Positions 11,272-24,992 of a stretch of 64,000 nt of DNA are shown here, piece after piece (the first letter of the stretch is position 1; every line of letters starts with the position of its first letter). The DNA comes from Argopecten irradians (taxonomy: Eukaryota > Mollusca > Bivalvia > Pectinida > Pectinidae). Location: assembly GCF_041381155.1 (NCBI RefSeq), contig NC_091145.1, positions 36,409,882 through 36,473,881 of the forward strand, read 5' to 3'. Made by a program: the position numbers and the translations under genes. Below the pieces are notes generated by a model, which saw nothing but the letters and a program-made list of their open reading frames with translations, searched no databases and was not told where the DNA came from.

Positions 11272-14200
11272 ATGACACGTCTGAAGATGTTATGGATAAT
11301 TTTGATGGTGCTGCCTCCAGTACTGGGCTCCCTTAGATGTAACAGTACGTGTACAACATTCTTCAGAAACGTAAGTTTTAAAGCGTCACCTGTTCAGATA
11401 ACGTTTGTGTCCGTCATGTAAAGGTATACGGCATGCCCCACCTCTACCACCACTCCTACAACCTATCGCACTGACTGGGATATGTCTCTTCAAATCTCGA
11501 TTACAAAGCCCTCAAACGTCAGATTTATACATTATCTCCCGCACTCTCACGTATCAAAGTTTGTAAGGTGTCGAACATCTCGACAGGATTTTGTGCTTCC
11601 TGTTATGATAATAGACAATCTAGATCTTCTTTAAATTGATTGGTAGCATTTTTATTTCCTATTGGTGTCTGAACATAATTATCATATTTACGAAAATGAC
11701 CTGAAACATTTTCCTTTCTCATAAGTAACTTAAGGAAATTATCTTTAAAAGTTTTTTGTGTGTGCAAATATACATGAAAATTGCCCTATTCAACCAAACA
11801 AGCAAAAACGAAAATTTATAATAAAATCACATAAAATTAAAACAAACCATAAATCCATTTTCAAATGTATTACTTCTAAAAAAAATATATGGAATTCATA
11901 TTACCAGCCTGCACCCCTGAACCTTCATAATGGGTTGGTCTAGTTTTTGATTTAGAAGAGCCCAATGTATCTTCGAGGGTGAATAAGTTCACCAAAAATT
12001 TCTGCACTATCAGTGAAATCGTGTGTGCGTTATCTAATTTTATCTTTTCTGTCATAAACTGCGAGTCGAATGGTGTGGAGGAGATATGAGAGGTAACTGA
12101 TGTTTACTGACCTATAATACAAAAACATAATGGTCTCTATCATTATCAAATGTTAAACGCTGATATCGGCTGAGGATACAAACAAGTTAAAGGGAGAGGT
12201 TATTACAGTTTATGAATTTTACAAATATACATCACACTTGTATAAACAAAACTTGAATTTTACAAATATACATCACACTTGTATAAACAAAACTTGAATT
12301 TTACCAACACACAACCCATTTTAACACAAACAAGTTGATATCTCAACCTCACTTCGAAATCACGAAAGATTGATGAAATAAGGAGTTCACTAGGATTATC
12401 AACTTTGATTTTCCAACGGGAGATTATAACTAAAGTTAAAAGCATACAAAGCTCATGCTGTAACCAACATCCAAATAAAGCATGTTCTATATACAGACCA
12501 CCCTTCATCAGTGGTAAAAATGCCAAAAGTAGGACGCAGAAATTAAAAAAAAAAGAAAGAAAGAAGACATAAACGCAAACTAAGCAAGATGTTTCATTGC
12601 AAATCAATATAGTTTTGTCTGAAGGTGTTTATAAAAGAATTTTGGAGCCAATCAAATGATCCTCCCCTTCATCAAGCCATTCAGTGGTGTTGCAATTTGT
12701 AGAAAGATACCAAAAGTAGGACGCAGAAATAAAAACGCATCTTTTGAAAAAATGTGAGATGACTTCCGCAAACTAAACAAGGAGGTTCATTGCAAAAACG
12801 TGGTCACGTCACTGTACGACTCGTGTACAAAAACAGCTATGGGCAAAGCCAAACTTTGAGAGAACTACCCTGTAATCAAGATGATATTTTCTCTAAAAGA
12901 CGGGATAATGTCACCACAGAATTCTTTCAGTTCCTCTAAGGATAGGCCGGAGGAGAATGCGCGGGACATCACCTTGTATAAAGATTCTACAACTTTGACC
13001 TAGAAACTAGGGTAGGGATACCTGCTACATGTGTGCTGACTTTGTGGTTCTGATTGCCGACAGTAAACGCGACAATGGACTAGGATTAAAGATAAATGTC
13101 CTACTCTCAACCACAGGTGTGGTAATGATAATGTCCTGCCCAGAAGTCATTTCCCGACAGAACTTAATCGATGCTGTAGTACCAATCGTACAAAGACAAT
13201 GTGGTTTACACTTAGCCAATTAAAATGGCATTACAAAACGTAACTCTAAGATTGTGTCATGATTCTGGATCCTGATCATCATGTTTTACAAATCAGACAA
13301 CCATTATGTCTCCAGCTCATCAGCAGCTTCAAGGTCAACGGACACGAACGTAATTCGACTAGACTGAAACTCCTGATTAAAACTCTTTGAACATTCTTCA
13401 AATTTAATGAATTATTCCTTAACTTAAATTTCCCATAGGAAAGCATTATACACGTTAAAGAACGTTCCTTAACTTAAGAATCTTTCGAATCTTTCCTTAA
13501 CTTCTGTAACGCTTTGCTATGGGTAGATGTAATTTAAGGAATTCCTTAAAGTTATGGAATGTTCATAAAACCAGATCCAGGCCCAGATCAAGATAGGAAC
13601 ACGCGACCTCATCTGTCAACTTCTGGTATGTATACAGATATTGTCTTGAAACTCCTAATAAAATGTAAAAGAAACAAAATACCAAATCCTGCATACAAGA
13701 AACCAAATACTGTACCCAATCCAGGAGACTGTCTATCTACATCAGAGTGGAAGACGTCCCATCTACACACTAAAGAAGGACAGCGCTGCATACAAGAAGC
13801 CAAATACAGCACCCAATCCAGGAGACTGTCTATCTTACATGTACATCAGAGGGGAGCCGTCCCACCTACACACAAAAGAAGGACAGCGCTGCATACAAGA
13901 AACCAAATACTGTACCCAATCCAGGAGACTGTCTATCTACATCAGAGGGGAGCCGTCCCATCTACACACTAAAGAAGGACAGCGCTGCATACAAGAAGCC
14001 AAATACAGCACCCAATCCAGGAGACTGTCTATCTTACATGTACATCAGAGGGGAGCCGTCCCATCTACACACAAAAGAAGGACAGCGCTGCATACAAGAA
14101 ACCAAATACTGTACCCAATCCAGGAGACTGTCTATCTACATCAGAGGGGAGCCGTCCCATCTACACACAAAAGAAGGACAGCGCTGCATACAAGAAACCA

Positions 14201-15565
14201 AATACAGTACCCAATCCAGGAGACTGTCTATCTACATCAGAGGGGAGCCGTCCCATCTACACACAAAAGAAGAACAGCGCTGCATATAAAAAAACAGATA
14301 CAGTACCCAATCCAGGAGACTGTCTATCTTAGATAGCTTCACTATTGTCGGTATTACAATCTTTTATTGTAATCAGCCATATTGTTTTCGATTTAAATTT
14401 TCGTGAACCTAAACGTTTACTTTTACTCTTTAGAAATAAATTTAGGGTATGTTATGGAAGGGAAATCTTCACTTAAATTTCTTTCATTAACTCACCGACA
14501 AATTGCAATTGTGATACTCCATTGAGGATTTTTTATCCGCACGTTTTGTTTTCAAACATGTTTTCATTAAGTTAAAAATGATATATAAAAATAGTCATAA
14601 AATGTGTTTGGTAAACAAAATTTACTGTTAATGTTGACCTTTTCCACCTTTTTTTGATTTAATAGAAGAAAGTCAGATTCCCATGTGCATTGCTGGAAAC
14701 AGACGAAGAACGTAAGTCATATTTATATTTCAATAGTAAGGCTGATCTGTATATTTCGTTCGGCTTGATTCCTGGTTAGCCTTCGATGTGTGGTATCAAG
14801 GATAAATAAGTTAATAACATTACAGACTAGACAAGCTGAGTGTTATCACATTTCATGCGGTACTGACCAAACTTATTGACAACATCTAGTGCGACCATTG
14901 ACTTTTCGTCTTTTTAAACCTAATGCATCTTTTATTACTTGAATGGTTCAATTATATTGTAATTATCAATTAAGGATAACTATTTATGTATTCATACTTA
15001 AATTTTAAAACGAGAATTAAGATATTTACTTTACTTGCTGTAAACGAACTAACGTTCACTAGCGATTAGATTTCGCGTGCGGCTAGAGTCAGCGATGATA
15101 TGCTGGTTATCAGTAGTCAATGGTGTGAGAATAACAAATATTCACGTTTTGTCTGTGAGTGTCTTTACTATTTCATGGTAACAAGTTTTACGATTTTGTC
15201 GTTTCAGTCGACGCAATTACACCCAACTATACATGTGGCCCAAACAATCCTAGTTCAGTCATCTGTGACGAAGAACATGTAAACGGCGCATTCGACATGG
15301 GATTTTCATGGCATCCACCAGGAGACTGTAAGCCTATGATTAGCATGGCCAGTTTCGTTTATATATTCTGACTGGTTGGACATAGTCATTCAATTTTCAG
15401 TTAATGATAGACCTAGTAATTTATGTTGTTTTCAGACGAGCATTGACAAAGCCTTCATAGACTCATATCAAAAGCTGCATGTCCGTCAGGATTTATACTT
15501 GATTTCAATGAAATAATTACTTAAAAAAGGTCCAACCAATCCACCGTATAAACGAAAACAACCAT

Positions 15566-15648
<83 letters not shown>

Positions 15649-18600
15649 ACTAAGTTAGATTGTATAATGTATTTAATCAGATTGCTTGAATGCTGAAGAA
15701 ATAATGTTATGATCGGTTTTATCACTATGCCAAATTCTATATTTACTGTTTTAGCGGAAAAGATATTACAATTCTGACGACATTTCGTAAAGTCGACAGA
15801 AGTGTAATATCTTTCCCACTATAACACTATCTATCTAAATCCTTGTCTTTACATAAACTAATAAACTCCAATAAACTCCAATCAAGATGTTGGATTAGGT
15901 ACTGACCTCTGAACGGTATGAGAATGCACATTCGAAAATTGCACGAGATTCACTTCCCTTCATCAGCCAATATAAGCAAGAAAACTGCAACCAATACATA
16001 ATGTTACATGGATATCGTGGAGTCAATTCAGTCGGTTGGCCTTACTAGGGCAATATGATAATTTTGTGGCACATAAAGGAAACAAAGAAATCAGAGTATA
16101 CATGAGACACAATAAATTTATCTTAGTACCTTGTTCATCCATTGGAATAGTCAAAATTATTCTGCCGTTCTATCATTTTTTTAATTTGAAGTGGTAGGTA
16201 GGTTTTGTTCTTTCCTAATTTTTCATTAAACAACTTACCTTATTGAAATACACCCGATATCTTGAGATATTTTCATATTTTCACGCATTTTTCTCAGTTT
16301 TGTAAGGAAATACTATCCAGGTTACATGTTTGAATACAAAAAGGAGACTTTATTTTCATTTTCACATACAGGATTGTTGGACATATTAAAATTTTAAGCT
16401 TTCACTGTTCTAATATTTGTTAGGTTTCGATTTAGATTTAGCAATTTAGAACGTACCTCACTCATTTTTCTTTGGGTACGATTTTATTGTTAGTAGATAC
16501 CAAACAACCGGGTCCGGATCCCGTTACTATACAGTAAAAACGAAGTCCTTTGATGTAAATGAAAATAATTGATTTATGGTACATTTTATGACTTTGAAGT
16601 AATTAAGTCTCTGCAGGCCTGCGATTGGTACGTTTTTTTCTCCTGACTGTCTTCATTTAAGCCATGACAAATTCCAGTAGTGGGTATTACTGTGGACAGT
16701 GACAGTAATCTACCCCCTGGAGTATCGAGGATGAATCTTTGATGGAATTTTTTTGTAGCTTCAGCCAAGGATATCACGGGTTACAGAATACTGATTTCCA
16801 TCCCTATACACCAGCATTTCTATCCCCGGAGGTCCTACTACATGAATCTCACCAGACGGTGTATTACCGACCCTGTATGTATCAAACCTGGTTAAATAGA
16901 AAAAGACATTTTCCTGCTGGGAGGTCGGGCGGAATATACATATTAAGTCAAATATCGTGATTTCAAAATAATATGGTGTATTGTTTTATTAAATGGAAAA
17001 TATTAATAATATATTTCACTAGTAAAATAGGACTTCTACCTCCTTCTGTAAACTGAAAATCTGACTAAATAAAAAGTTATTAGACGTTTATACCATACAT
17101 CCTTTCCGAAAGTTTTTATTTTTCCATCACTTGTGCAGCTCACCACCTTTACGTTGGGGTGTGTGTTTGACGAAGATGAGGCCAGAGACAAAGTCCAGAT
17201 CAACGCCTTTGTTTATAGTCTACCAAAATCAGGTTATAGGTCCTGTAATCGGAAGCCATCATCCTGCGGAAGTTTCTTAACAGGTAAGTTACCTTATATC
17301 CTATACTTAAATGGTGAAGTCAGATATCCTGCTGCCAGAAGCTACCGTCACATGTAAGACTCATAACAGGTAAAAACCTATTGTTATATCGGTACTCACT
17401 TCAACGTGCATGGGTACGTTTAGGGTACTGGAATTTCTTCATGACAATGAACCAAAATGATATTCAAATTATCTTGTATTTGAACTGTGTATTACCGACC
17501 CTGTACGTATCAAACGTGTGTAAATGGAAAAAGACATTTTCGTGTTGGGAGGTTGGGGAAATATACGAATATACTAATTAAGCCAAAAATTGTGATTTCA
17601 AGATATTACGGTATTTTGTGGTTTTTTTACACGAAAACTGTTTTTGGTACTGCTTACTGTTAGGAGTTAACATACTACGTTTCTTCTTTGCTTTGGATTA
17701 ATTCCTCGTGATTGAATTTTGAACTCATTCACCCCTAAATTTCACAATGGATTGATGCAATCCTTGTTTTAGATGAGTCTATATACGTCTTCGGGGGTTA
17801 ACATTAAGTTATTGTTTCTGTATACGTCTTTGTTAACAGAACAGGTATCAATACTGTTTTATTGATAAATGGTAACCTGAAAATGATGCCATTAATATTT
17901 CTGTATTTGAAACTTTTTGCTTTCTATTCAGCACTTAACCATACTCAGAAAGAAACAAATTCCACGCAAAGTGAAACGGATTATATCCAATCGATGTGCA
18001 CAGGTAAATGTCAAACCTATCGGTTAATAACGAAAATGGCTGTAGCTATCTGGATATAAAGAGACCTATATAATTATTGTAGAATTACGTCATATTGACG
18101 AAGTGGGGAGAAGATACGAAAAACATTCGCAATAAAAAATATATATCCCGCAATGAAGTAAGTACCCATTTCACTCAACTCCGTAAATTCTGTTCTGTTA
18201 TCATGTATGCCGACGACGTCAAAAGTGTCACCTCAACATATGTCTAATTTATTCAAAGCGTAGACAATATCATGATTAGTTAAACTGGTACACTTAATCT
18301 ATGTAAAATATAATAATGTAATCTTGCTTGCTAAGTTATCTAACCGAGACTTACATCCTTATATGGTTAAAACTGCGAGATTGGTGACGTGAAACGTTGG
18401 TGTTGGTTGCTTGGTAATTTTAGCGTCCTATTAACAGCAAGGGTCATTTAAGGACAGCTTTTCATAACACGTCGTGTTGCGCGTGTTGTGTGTGTGGATG
18501 TTTTTGGGAGACTACAGTCTGTTAGTTTTTGAGTCTTTGCTATTCTTACTGAATCATGCTGCTAGAGATAAAGAACAAGTACGCCTTGTAAATTGTATTG

Positions 18601-19922
18601 ATGTTATCATGTTACTTCCAACGTGATGACACATGCTAGCAAAGAAACAATAAAAACGAATTCGAGGTAAGTTTAAAAACTTTTGATAAATGGATGTACC
18701 ATTTTCTAACATAGAAAAAAAATCTAAAATAATGTTTATGTGTTTATTCAGATGTAAGCAGTACTGCCCCATCTTCAGTACTTGGCATTGCCGTCGCAGT
18801 GCCGACGGCGCTTGTATCTATAGTATTGATACTGCTTGCAGTTAAACGTTTGCGAAGAGGTTTGTATTTACAATCTATATCACATTGTCATAAAATTAAA
18901 ACAACGTCAATGAAGTAGTGTTGGATTTAATCAATCATCTGTTGTAAAATCTCGGATTCCAAGTCATACATAATCGCTAAATGAGATGATTGTCTGGTTT
19001 TTTTCTTCAAATGATTCTAATATTCTTTTGCATGTATATCGTAGTCAATTTTTTTTTTTTTTATTATTTTTTTATTAAATTCTGATATTCTGTTAGCAGA
19101 TTCTTGTGTTCTTCGCAGCATCATTTGCAATAATTAGTCAGCATGATTCATATTTGTTTTGTTCTCAAGTAGTATAGCTGTACTTGATAATTAACTGGGG
19201 TGAGTTAAAATAAACATTCCATTTGTTTTCCAGATAAGAAAAGGACAATGTCAGCCCAATCTGTAGATATCACCAATGAATCGTCAATAGTGTCGAATAG
19301 TACTCCAACGACAGTCACAGATGAAAGAGAGAATGGAAATCTTTATACAGTATCCAAAGGCCTCAGACACTACGATGATGAACAAACAATGAGTCAATCA
19401 ATGTATGGTAGTATACACACAGATCAGAGGGAGTCTGAATGTAGTGGAACAGTAGAAACAGACCAGAGGTCTTCTGAACGTATAAGAACATTAAAACCAG
19501 ACCAGAAGGAGGCTGCATGTATAAGAACCTTACAATCAGACCAGAAGGAGTCTGAATGTATAAGAACCTTACAATCAGACCAGAAGGAGTCTGAATGTAT
19601 TGCAACGTCGACTGATGTGCAGTATAGTGATAGTAGAAAAGATTACACTCAAAACATGGATAAATTTCGTCAGAAATCCATTATAATGCACGAAAAGGAT
19701 ATTAGGGGGTTCACGTGTGTAGAGCCAAATGTAACCGGAGATCAGGTCATTTGTGGACGGATAGAGGAGTCTGAACTAAGTCCCTGTCCAATACACGGGT
19801 ATCTGCCTCCAGTCGAGGACGAGTTTACCCCGCCTCTTAGCGAGGACGAGTTTATCCCGCCTCTTAGTGACGCTGAACAACAAAGAGTAGAATCACGCCT
19901 GTCTGATTTTAATCAAAGATGA
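11272..19922 (+). CDS. Receptor gene A: type I membrane protein with IL-17R/FnIII-like ectodomain and CPIHG tail, 8 exons
   Basis: Exons: 11272-11370, 14666-14711, 15208-15327, 16765-16874, 17139-17283, 17932-18003, 18752-18859, 19234-19922. They join in one frame of 462 residues. The start at 11272 gives a clear signal peptide (MLWIILMVLPPVLG core), then a small Cys-containing N-terminus. Residues of about 50-180 read like a cytokine-receptor/FnIII fold: FSWHPPGD, GYRILISIP, FTLGCVF, then VQINAFVYSLPKS. The last pattern resembles IL-17 receptor ectodomains. A Ser/Thr-rich stalk and one transmembrane helix (LGIAVAVPTALVSIVLILLA) follow. The roughly 230-residue tail has no SEFIR, TIR or kinase domain. 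It has five 13-residue repeats, an ITIM-like SMYGSI, SPCPIHGYLP, and a doubled EDEF(T/I)PPLS. Gene B at 33052 is its paralogue with the same exon plan. The ectodomain assignment is inference; the gene model is well supported by phase. Confidence 0.75.
12214..12301 (+). repeat. 41-bp direct duplication in intron 1 of receptor gene A
   Basis: Two identical adjacent copies of a 41-bp unit containing gaattttacaaatatacatc. Intron 1 (11371-14665) otherwise holds non-coding AT-rich sequence and the longer array at 13690-14335. Confidence 0.85.
13690..14335 (+). repeat. 96/103-bp tandem repeat with alternating unit lengths
   Basis: Seven anchor copies of ccaggagactgtctatct lie at 13721, 13818, 13921, 14017, 14120, 14216 and 14312, spaced 97, 103, 96, 103, 96 and 96. 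The longer units carry an extra 'ttacatg' before tacatcagaggg, so most of the array is a dimer of two subtypes. It opens a 165-codon frame that I treat as an artefact of the repeat. It lies in intron 1 of receptor gene A. Confidence 0.9.
15568..15645. repeat. (TC)n microsatellite
   Basis: An uninterrupted CT/TC dinucleotide run of nearly 80 bp in intron 3 of receptor gene A. Confidence 0.97.
16510..16735. mobile_element. Decayed copy of the 'ctcgatactccagggg' foldback MITE
   Basis: The right end ccccctggagtatcgaggat and an internal 'tcctttgatgt ... gactttgaagt' block match the better copies at 21326 and 24993. The left arm is mostly lost. It ends about 30 bp before exon 16765-16874 of receptor gene A. 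Confidence 0.6.
18397..18560 (-). mobile_element. 3' part of a tRNA-headed SINE
   Basis: The blocks gcgtcctattaacagc, gggtcatttaaggac, gggagactacagtc and tgaatcatgctgc match, in order, the better copy at 46725-47115. The tRNA-like head is missing. It lies in intron 6 of receptor gene A. Confidence 0.65.
19419..19613 (+). repeat. Coding 39-bp repeat in the tail of receptor A
   Basis: Five in-frame copies of 13 codons in the last exon, of the type (S/T)DQKESECIRTLQ. Copies 1-2 are diverged (TDQRESECSGTVE, TDQRSSERIRTLK) and 4-5 are almost identical, which suggests growth towards the 3' side. The repeat is Glu/Lys/Cys-rich and intracellular. Confidence 0.9.
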
Positions 19923-20172
19923 AAAAGCAAGCTCTTAGTTTAAACAATATTTTATTCAAAGATAAGACAATACAAGTAGAATACAATTCAATGATGTACA
20001 TTAGGATTTGGTAACAAGCTTTAAGCTTATGTAAAATCATCTCCTAATTTGTGGTAGGCGTATATCTTATAAAGAAGAGCAGTAAAAAAAAGAAAGCTAT
20101 GGATAAACAACAGTGGTTTTTTTTAACATATATTTTATTTCAAGAAATGCATATTACGTATATTATTTTACA

Positions 20173-20178
20173 AATAAA
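20173..20178 (+). other. Possible polyadenylation signal of receptor gene A
   Basis: An AATAAA about 250 bp after the stop codon in an AT-rich 3' flank. Position-based inference. Confidence 0.3.
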
Positions 20179-21325
20179 TACATAACTTCAGCAAATTTGA
20201 TTCTCTCATACTGACATTCAAATCATTCATACATATGTTTATTCTTTATAATAAATATATAATATTAATTATGATTATAATCTCTTTAATTAATAACTGT
20301 TGAAAATAAAGACAGATAATATTAGTACAAGTTAATGTCATGATTTCGTCAAATAAAACAAGGGAAATAACTCGTATACTTGTTTTGACGTAAGGATCTT
20401 TAGAGGGGAGAGAACTCACAATCAGAACGTCTCTATCATCAAGAGTCTGACTGAATGAGACTAAAGTGACTAAAACAACATCCTGTAAGCTGCCACGTGT
20501 AGTGTGTGTGGTACCTCGTGGCAAAGTTAGACGTATTTCGGAGCACATGTTTGTCTTGAGAGGATTCAAATATGGGTTTCGGCTTGTTTTTTATTTATAT
20601 GGTGAGTATTTTTTTATTACGTGTTATTAAACAATAACAATACTGTAACTGTTATTTCTGAATTTTTAAAACACATATTCGGATATTCCATGTGTTGACT
20701 TATATTGATAAAGATTATGATATGACAAAATAACATATTCTTTACATATGTCTGTGTAATTCGGTTTATTGTTATTATTATTTTTTTTTTTTTAGGTTTG
20801 CTGTTTAGGGTGAAGTGGATAGGAGTAAACAACAGTGTTACTATCCGGGTACTGATCCAGATTTCCATAATTATTTACAATTGTGTACAGAAATAGCATA
20901 TCCTATGTCATGTAAATGGTATGGTTATAGACAGAGAATATATACACAGTATCTCGAACCGTCTGTACGTACGTATGCATATGTAAAAGGTGTGGGGGGG
21001 GGGGGGGGGTGAACCTAGTAAAGGAACAATTGGAATATTGTATATGACTTTATAATACACAAATTACAACATGTTTATGTAATTATAATCATTACAATTA
21101 CACTTATACAATAAAGAAATAAACTGTAAACTTTAAAGTTGTATGGTCTATCACTTTCGCTCTTTTTGTCATAGTAAAAACTGTTTAGGTATTTACACAT
21201 TTTTCTCCGTCTCTCCGGTTTTAATTTTACCTCTCTAATTTTACCACTTTTTATTAAGTTGCAGCACTGGAAGTATTATAATTATGAAAGTGAAAAAATC
21301 TTTTTAACGTGTACACGTAAAAAAT

Positions 21326-21641
21326 CATCCTCGATACTCCAGGGGTTCCGATCACTTACGATCTCTACACCCCTGGACTATCTCATCGTAAAACTGGAGG
21401 CAACAGAACAGAACAGGTAATTTAGTCCTTTGATGTACATCAAAAGAGCCGTATAACGGTACACTGTGGTTGACTATGTGGCTTTGAAGTTGGGAGTCGC
21501 TCTCTCTGTAGTCTTCAAAGGAAATCTTTGCTGGTCTGTGATTGGTCAAATATTTTCAGCTGAGCTGCCTTCAATTTCACTGAGATAGTCCAGGGGTGTA
21601 GAGATCGTAAGTGATCGGAACTCCTGGATTATCGAGGATGG
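21326..21641. mobile_element. Foldback MITE, best-preserved copy
   Basis: Long imperfect terminal inverted repeats: catcctcgatactccagggg at the left, and its complement (ctcctggattatcgaggatg) at the right. Both arms continue through gatcacttacgatctctaca and a ctggactatctca block. The centre holds tcctttgatgtacatcaaa. About 315 bp, with no coding capacity. The same family occurs at 16510, 24993, 41181 and 52683. Confidence 0.85.
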
Positions 21642-22069
21642 TAAAAAATAGGCTCGAAAGATGCCGAATCATTCCGAAGTCTTCCGAACATCGTCGCGAC
21701 AATCTCGAAGTAACACGAGAGTTGTGAAACCAAGAGAAATGTCAACATTTTACGTGCTCGACCTCAGCAGACTGGATTTACAAAGAAATTAATGCTCGCA
21801 CATTACAATTTTTGATACGTGTATTGAATTACGGCAATGTGTGAATTAGATGTTTCAAATACTCGCTCTGTGGACATAAACCAGTACTATTTGCTCATAT
21901 TAGCCAGAAGGAAAATGTAAACAAACACATGTGCGCTTACGCTAGTTACCTGGATCACCACGTGCAGGACGTGTGGACGTCAGTCACGTGGTACGAGTCG
22001 GAATTCCGACAAAACTCGAATATGGCGGAGATTGAAGGCGTTTTATTCAAAACCAGGAATATGTAATCC

Positions 22070-23085
22070 CTATATTTCGGCTCTTTGATAGACAGTACTT
22101 GGGTCGTCCTTTTTAAATATGGGAATTACGTTTGCCCTTTTCCATACATCGGGATAACATTGATTACTTAATGATTTATTAAAAAGATTACAAAGAGGTC
22201 CTAGTAATTGTCGTTTGCCTTCTTTTAATAATTTGCCACTAATCATATCGGGTCCGGTTGCTTTAGAAGCATCAATCATATCACTGGCGTCAGACATGTC
22301 TTGGGGTTGATATTGATTTCATCAAATTTAAAGGTATGATTATCATTAATATTCGGTAGAGTTTGATGTGAATCGTCAAGTTCAGTTTGTTGGACGAAAT
22401 AGTCATTAAGTATATTGGCCTTTTCTTTGTCAGTGGTGTATTCGATATTATTGCAATTCAAAGTTGGTCCGTTAGTTGTTTTGCATGAGAACTTTGTTAG
22501 GGAGTTCAGGGTTTTCCACCATTTTCTGGACGAACTAGTTGTAGATTGTAACTGGGAGGATATTCTATTATAGTAATTATTTTTTGCATTGCGGATAGCA
22601 TCGACACAGGCATTTCTTACTTTCCTGAATTTTTCCCAGTGTAGAGGATTTTGTGTATGTTTAGCGTTAGCATGAATTCTTTTTCTAGCTCTGATTAATT
22701 TACGTATATTATCATGTATCCAGGGAGGATCATGTTTTCGTAGTATTATCACTTTATTTGGTATAGTATCTAAGGCAACTCTTGATATCGTCATAGAAAG
22801 ACAATCTGCAGTGTTATCAACTGATAATGCCTCTGTTTCGTTCCAGTTGACATTACTCAGTTTATCACGATAACTGGAAAAATCGCAATCTTTATATAGC
22901 CATATACGACGTTCAATACATTTATTATTTGGTGGTCGTTTAAATTTCAAATAGGCATATATGGGACAGTGATATCTCAGGTTGCAATTTAGAAATGGAT
23001 CACCTACATACGAATGTTCAACAATATCACAATTGTTGACGAGGAACATGTATTTATTCTTTTGCCTGGCATTATACTTCAGCAT
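22070..23085 (-). mobile_element. Broken non-LTR retrotransposon (LINE) fragment
   Basis: Read on the - strand, the frame from 23085 down to 22276 encodes the end of an AP-type endonuclease (HCPIYAYLKFKRP) and a long basic linker (IRARKRIHANAK, DAIRNAKNNYYNRI). Near 22290 the frame shifts by one base. The frame down to 22070 gives the start of a reverse transcriptase: ASKATGPDMISGKLL, YPDVWKRANVIPIFKKDD. It stops before the catalytic motif. The piece is truncated at both ends and frameshifted, so it is dead. The RT start looks like the Jockey/CR1-type group, but the clade is not settled. Confidence 0.85.
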
Positions 23086-24992
23086 TTCTATTTGAGTGGT
23101 TTATTGTTTTATGTACAGAACGTGTTAATGTATTACATATAGTAATAAAATTCAGGAAATGGCATATAAGGTTATTTGATGCACTTGTGGAATAAAACGC
23201 GAACTTTACCGTTCACCGCGACGTAACCTCATCCATAGCGCTTACAGGCCCATGGGGCTTTTATTTATTTTAAAGGTAAAGAACAGGTTTCGACTTGGTT
23301 ATTTCAAAAAGCAAGTGCTTTCATTATTAATGTCGATTTGGTTTGCTACAATATTAAATTTAAATAAGGGGAAATTAAACGGACACAATTAACTACATTT
23401 AATTTGCATGGCGCAATTAGTGTCATTGTCCCAAAGAGCTTACCTGGTGTTAACTACTTTTACTTGGCAAGCCTTGTTTACAACTTGTTGTGACCCTCGG
23501 GTTGTATATCCCTCTACCTCATATCGACATATGAAAGAATCTCATAATCAATCTCTTATTAGAATGCAGACCTTAGTATTCATCAGTCACAGAACGTCTA
23601 TCGCAATGAAATTATTTATTTATTTTTGCGTACACATTATTTCGCGTCTTCTTTGTTATCAACATATTTGGTAAAACTTGAATTCACGACCAGGGACCCG
23701 TACTGACGATCGTGCATTCATGTATGGCTTTCATATAAATGTAGCCAGGTTTTGTTCACATCATTTGAATATCGCGCCATTAACTATTTTAAATGTATGT
23801 GTAGTGCACGTGTCGCACGGACCACCCGTCCACACTCATATCACCGGCCTCTCCCTACCGCACTCTCACTTCACTTATCGACAGGTACGGACAGACCTGT
23901 CGACTCACCCATATTACGCCATCCTTTCTATAGAGCCTGTACATGTCCTGGTAAGTATCGATATGAAAGTGTTCATTGATATGTGCTCGTGTATATTTGT
24001 CCATCTAATAACATTGAGTGGATGACGTGTGAGAGTACATATTATACTTTTATCTGGTTTTAGGTCTTCTCCCAAATAAATGTTTTGTAACTACTAATGT
24101 GTTGCTCTCATATGTGACGCATGCTACATACATTTCCGCTAAACATAGGAATTTTTGAGTTTTCGCGAAATTATGCAAAAATAAAGAGGTTTACAGGAGT
24201 AGAGATGTTTACACTTCTAGAATCCAGACCCTTTTGATATGCCACCCAACACTCTACCGTTACCTGAAGAGTATGGGAACATAGGAAACCAACCACGACA
24301 TGCGATCTATTCAAAGCTAAACATCAATGTCGTGCTGACACACTTAGATAAGATTAAGGCATGGGGTCCTACTTCTCTGACTTGAAATGTTGATATGTAA
24401 TAATTTTGATAAAATATCACAGTACTTTGACAAGACAAAGACTTTCTAACACAGTGCTATATCTGCACTTATAATGATAGATACGTCCCCATGAAATAAG
24501 ATAGTCATTTAAGAATATATATACTGTATGACAGAACACTAAATGGTGCATATTAGCATTTAATTTTGAGTTACAACATATGGACATTTACACGTACAGC
24601 ACATACATGAGAATTTGTCCTTAAATGACATCAGCTGTTATCTTAACACTAAGGTTAACCTAACCAATGAACCCATCCTTGTGAGAAATCCTCTTTAGAT
24701 GGATAGAATAAAAGTAGAGCTGACGAGCAAATCTATGTTTGAAGTAATATCTTCTACATCAAGCTGGACAAACGTTTTGTGAAAAAGATTGGCGTAAATA
24801 TTACATTGACTGAACACTGCCATATTACAAGACTATTTAATACGAATAACATCAATGTCGTTAGCAATACCAAGATAAATGTCCATACATATATTGGTAA
24901 TTATAAATCGTTTCTTGATACTTCTGGTCCACCAATCTTCTACATTCCTGTGTACGTCTGATCCACAAATCAGCTACATTCCTCGATACTGC

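Noticed and set aside
13025..13223. Overlapping 64-codon frames on both strands in receptor A intron 1
   Set aside because: No recognised domain, splice partners or start context. Possibly an old repeat remnant.
13839..14336. 165-codon protein of repeated histidine/arginine-rich units
   Set aside because: It follows the 96/103-bp tandem repeat in an intron. No homology is recognised, and a second frame is open in parallel.
15486..15725. Arg-Glu repeat peptide on the reverse strand
   Set aside because: Translation of the TC microsatellite.
23605..23672. Signal-peptide-like MKLFIYFCVHIISRLLC frame as the missing first exon of receptor B
   Set aside because: The only nearby donor would leave phase 2, while the next known exon needs phase 0.
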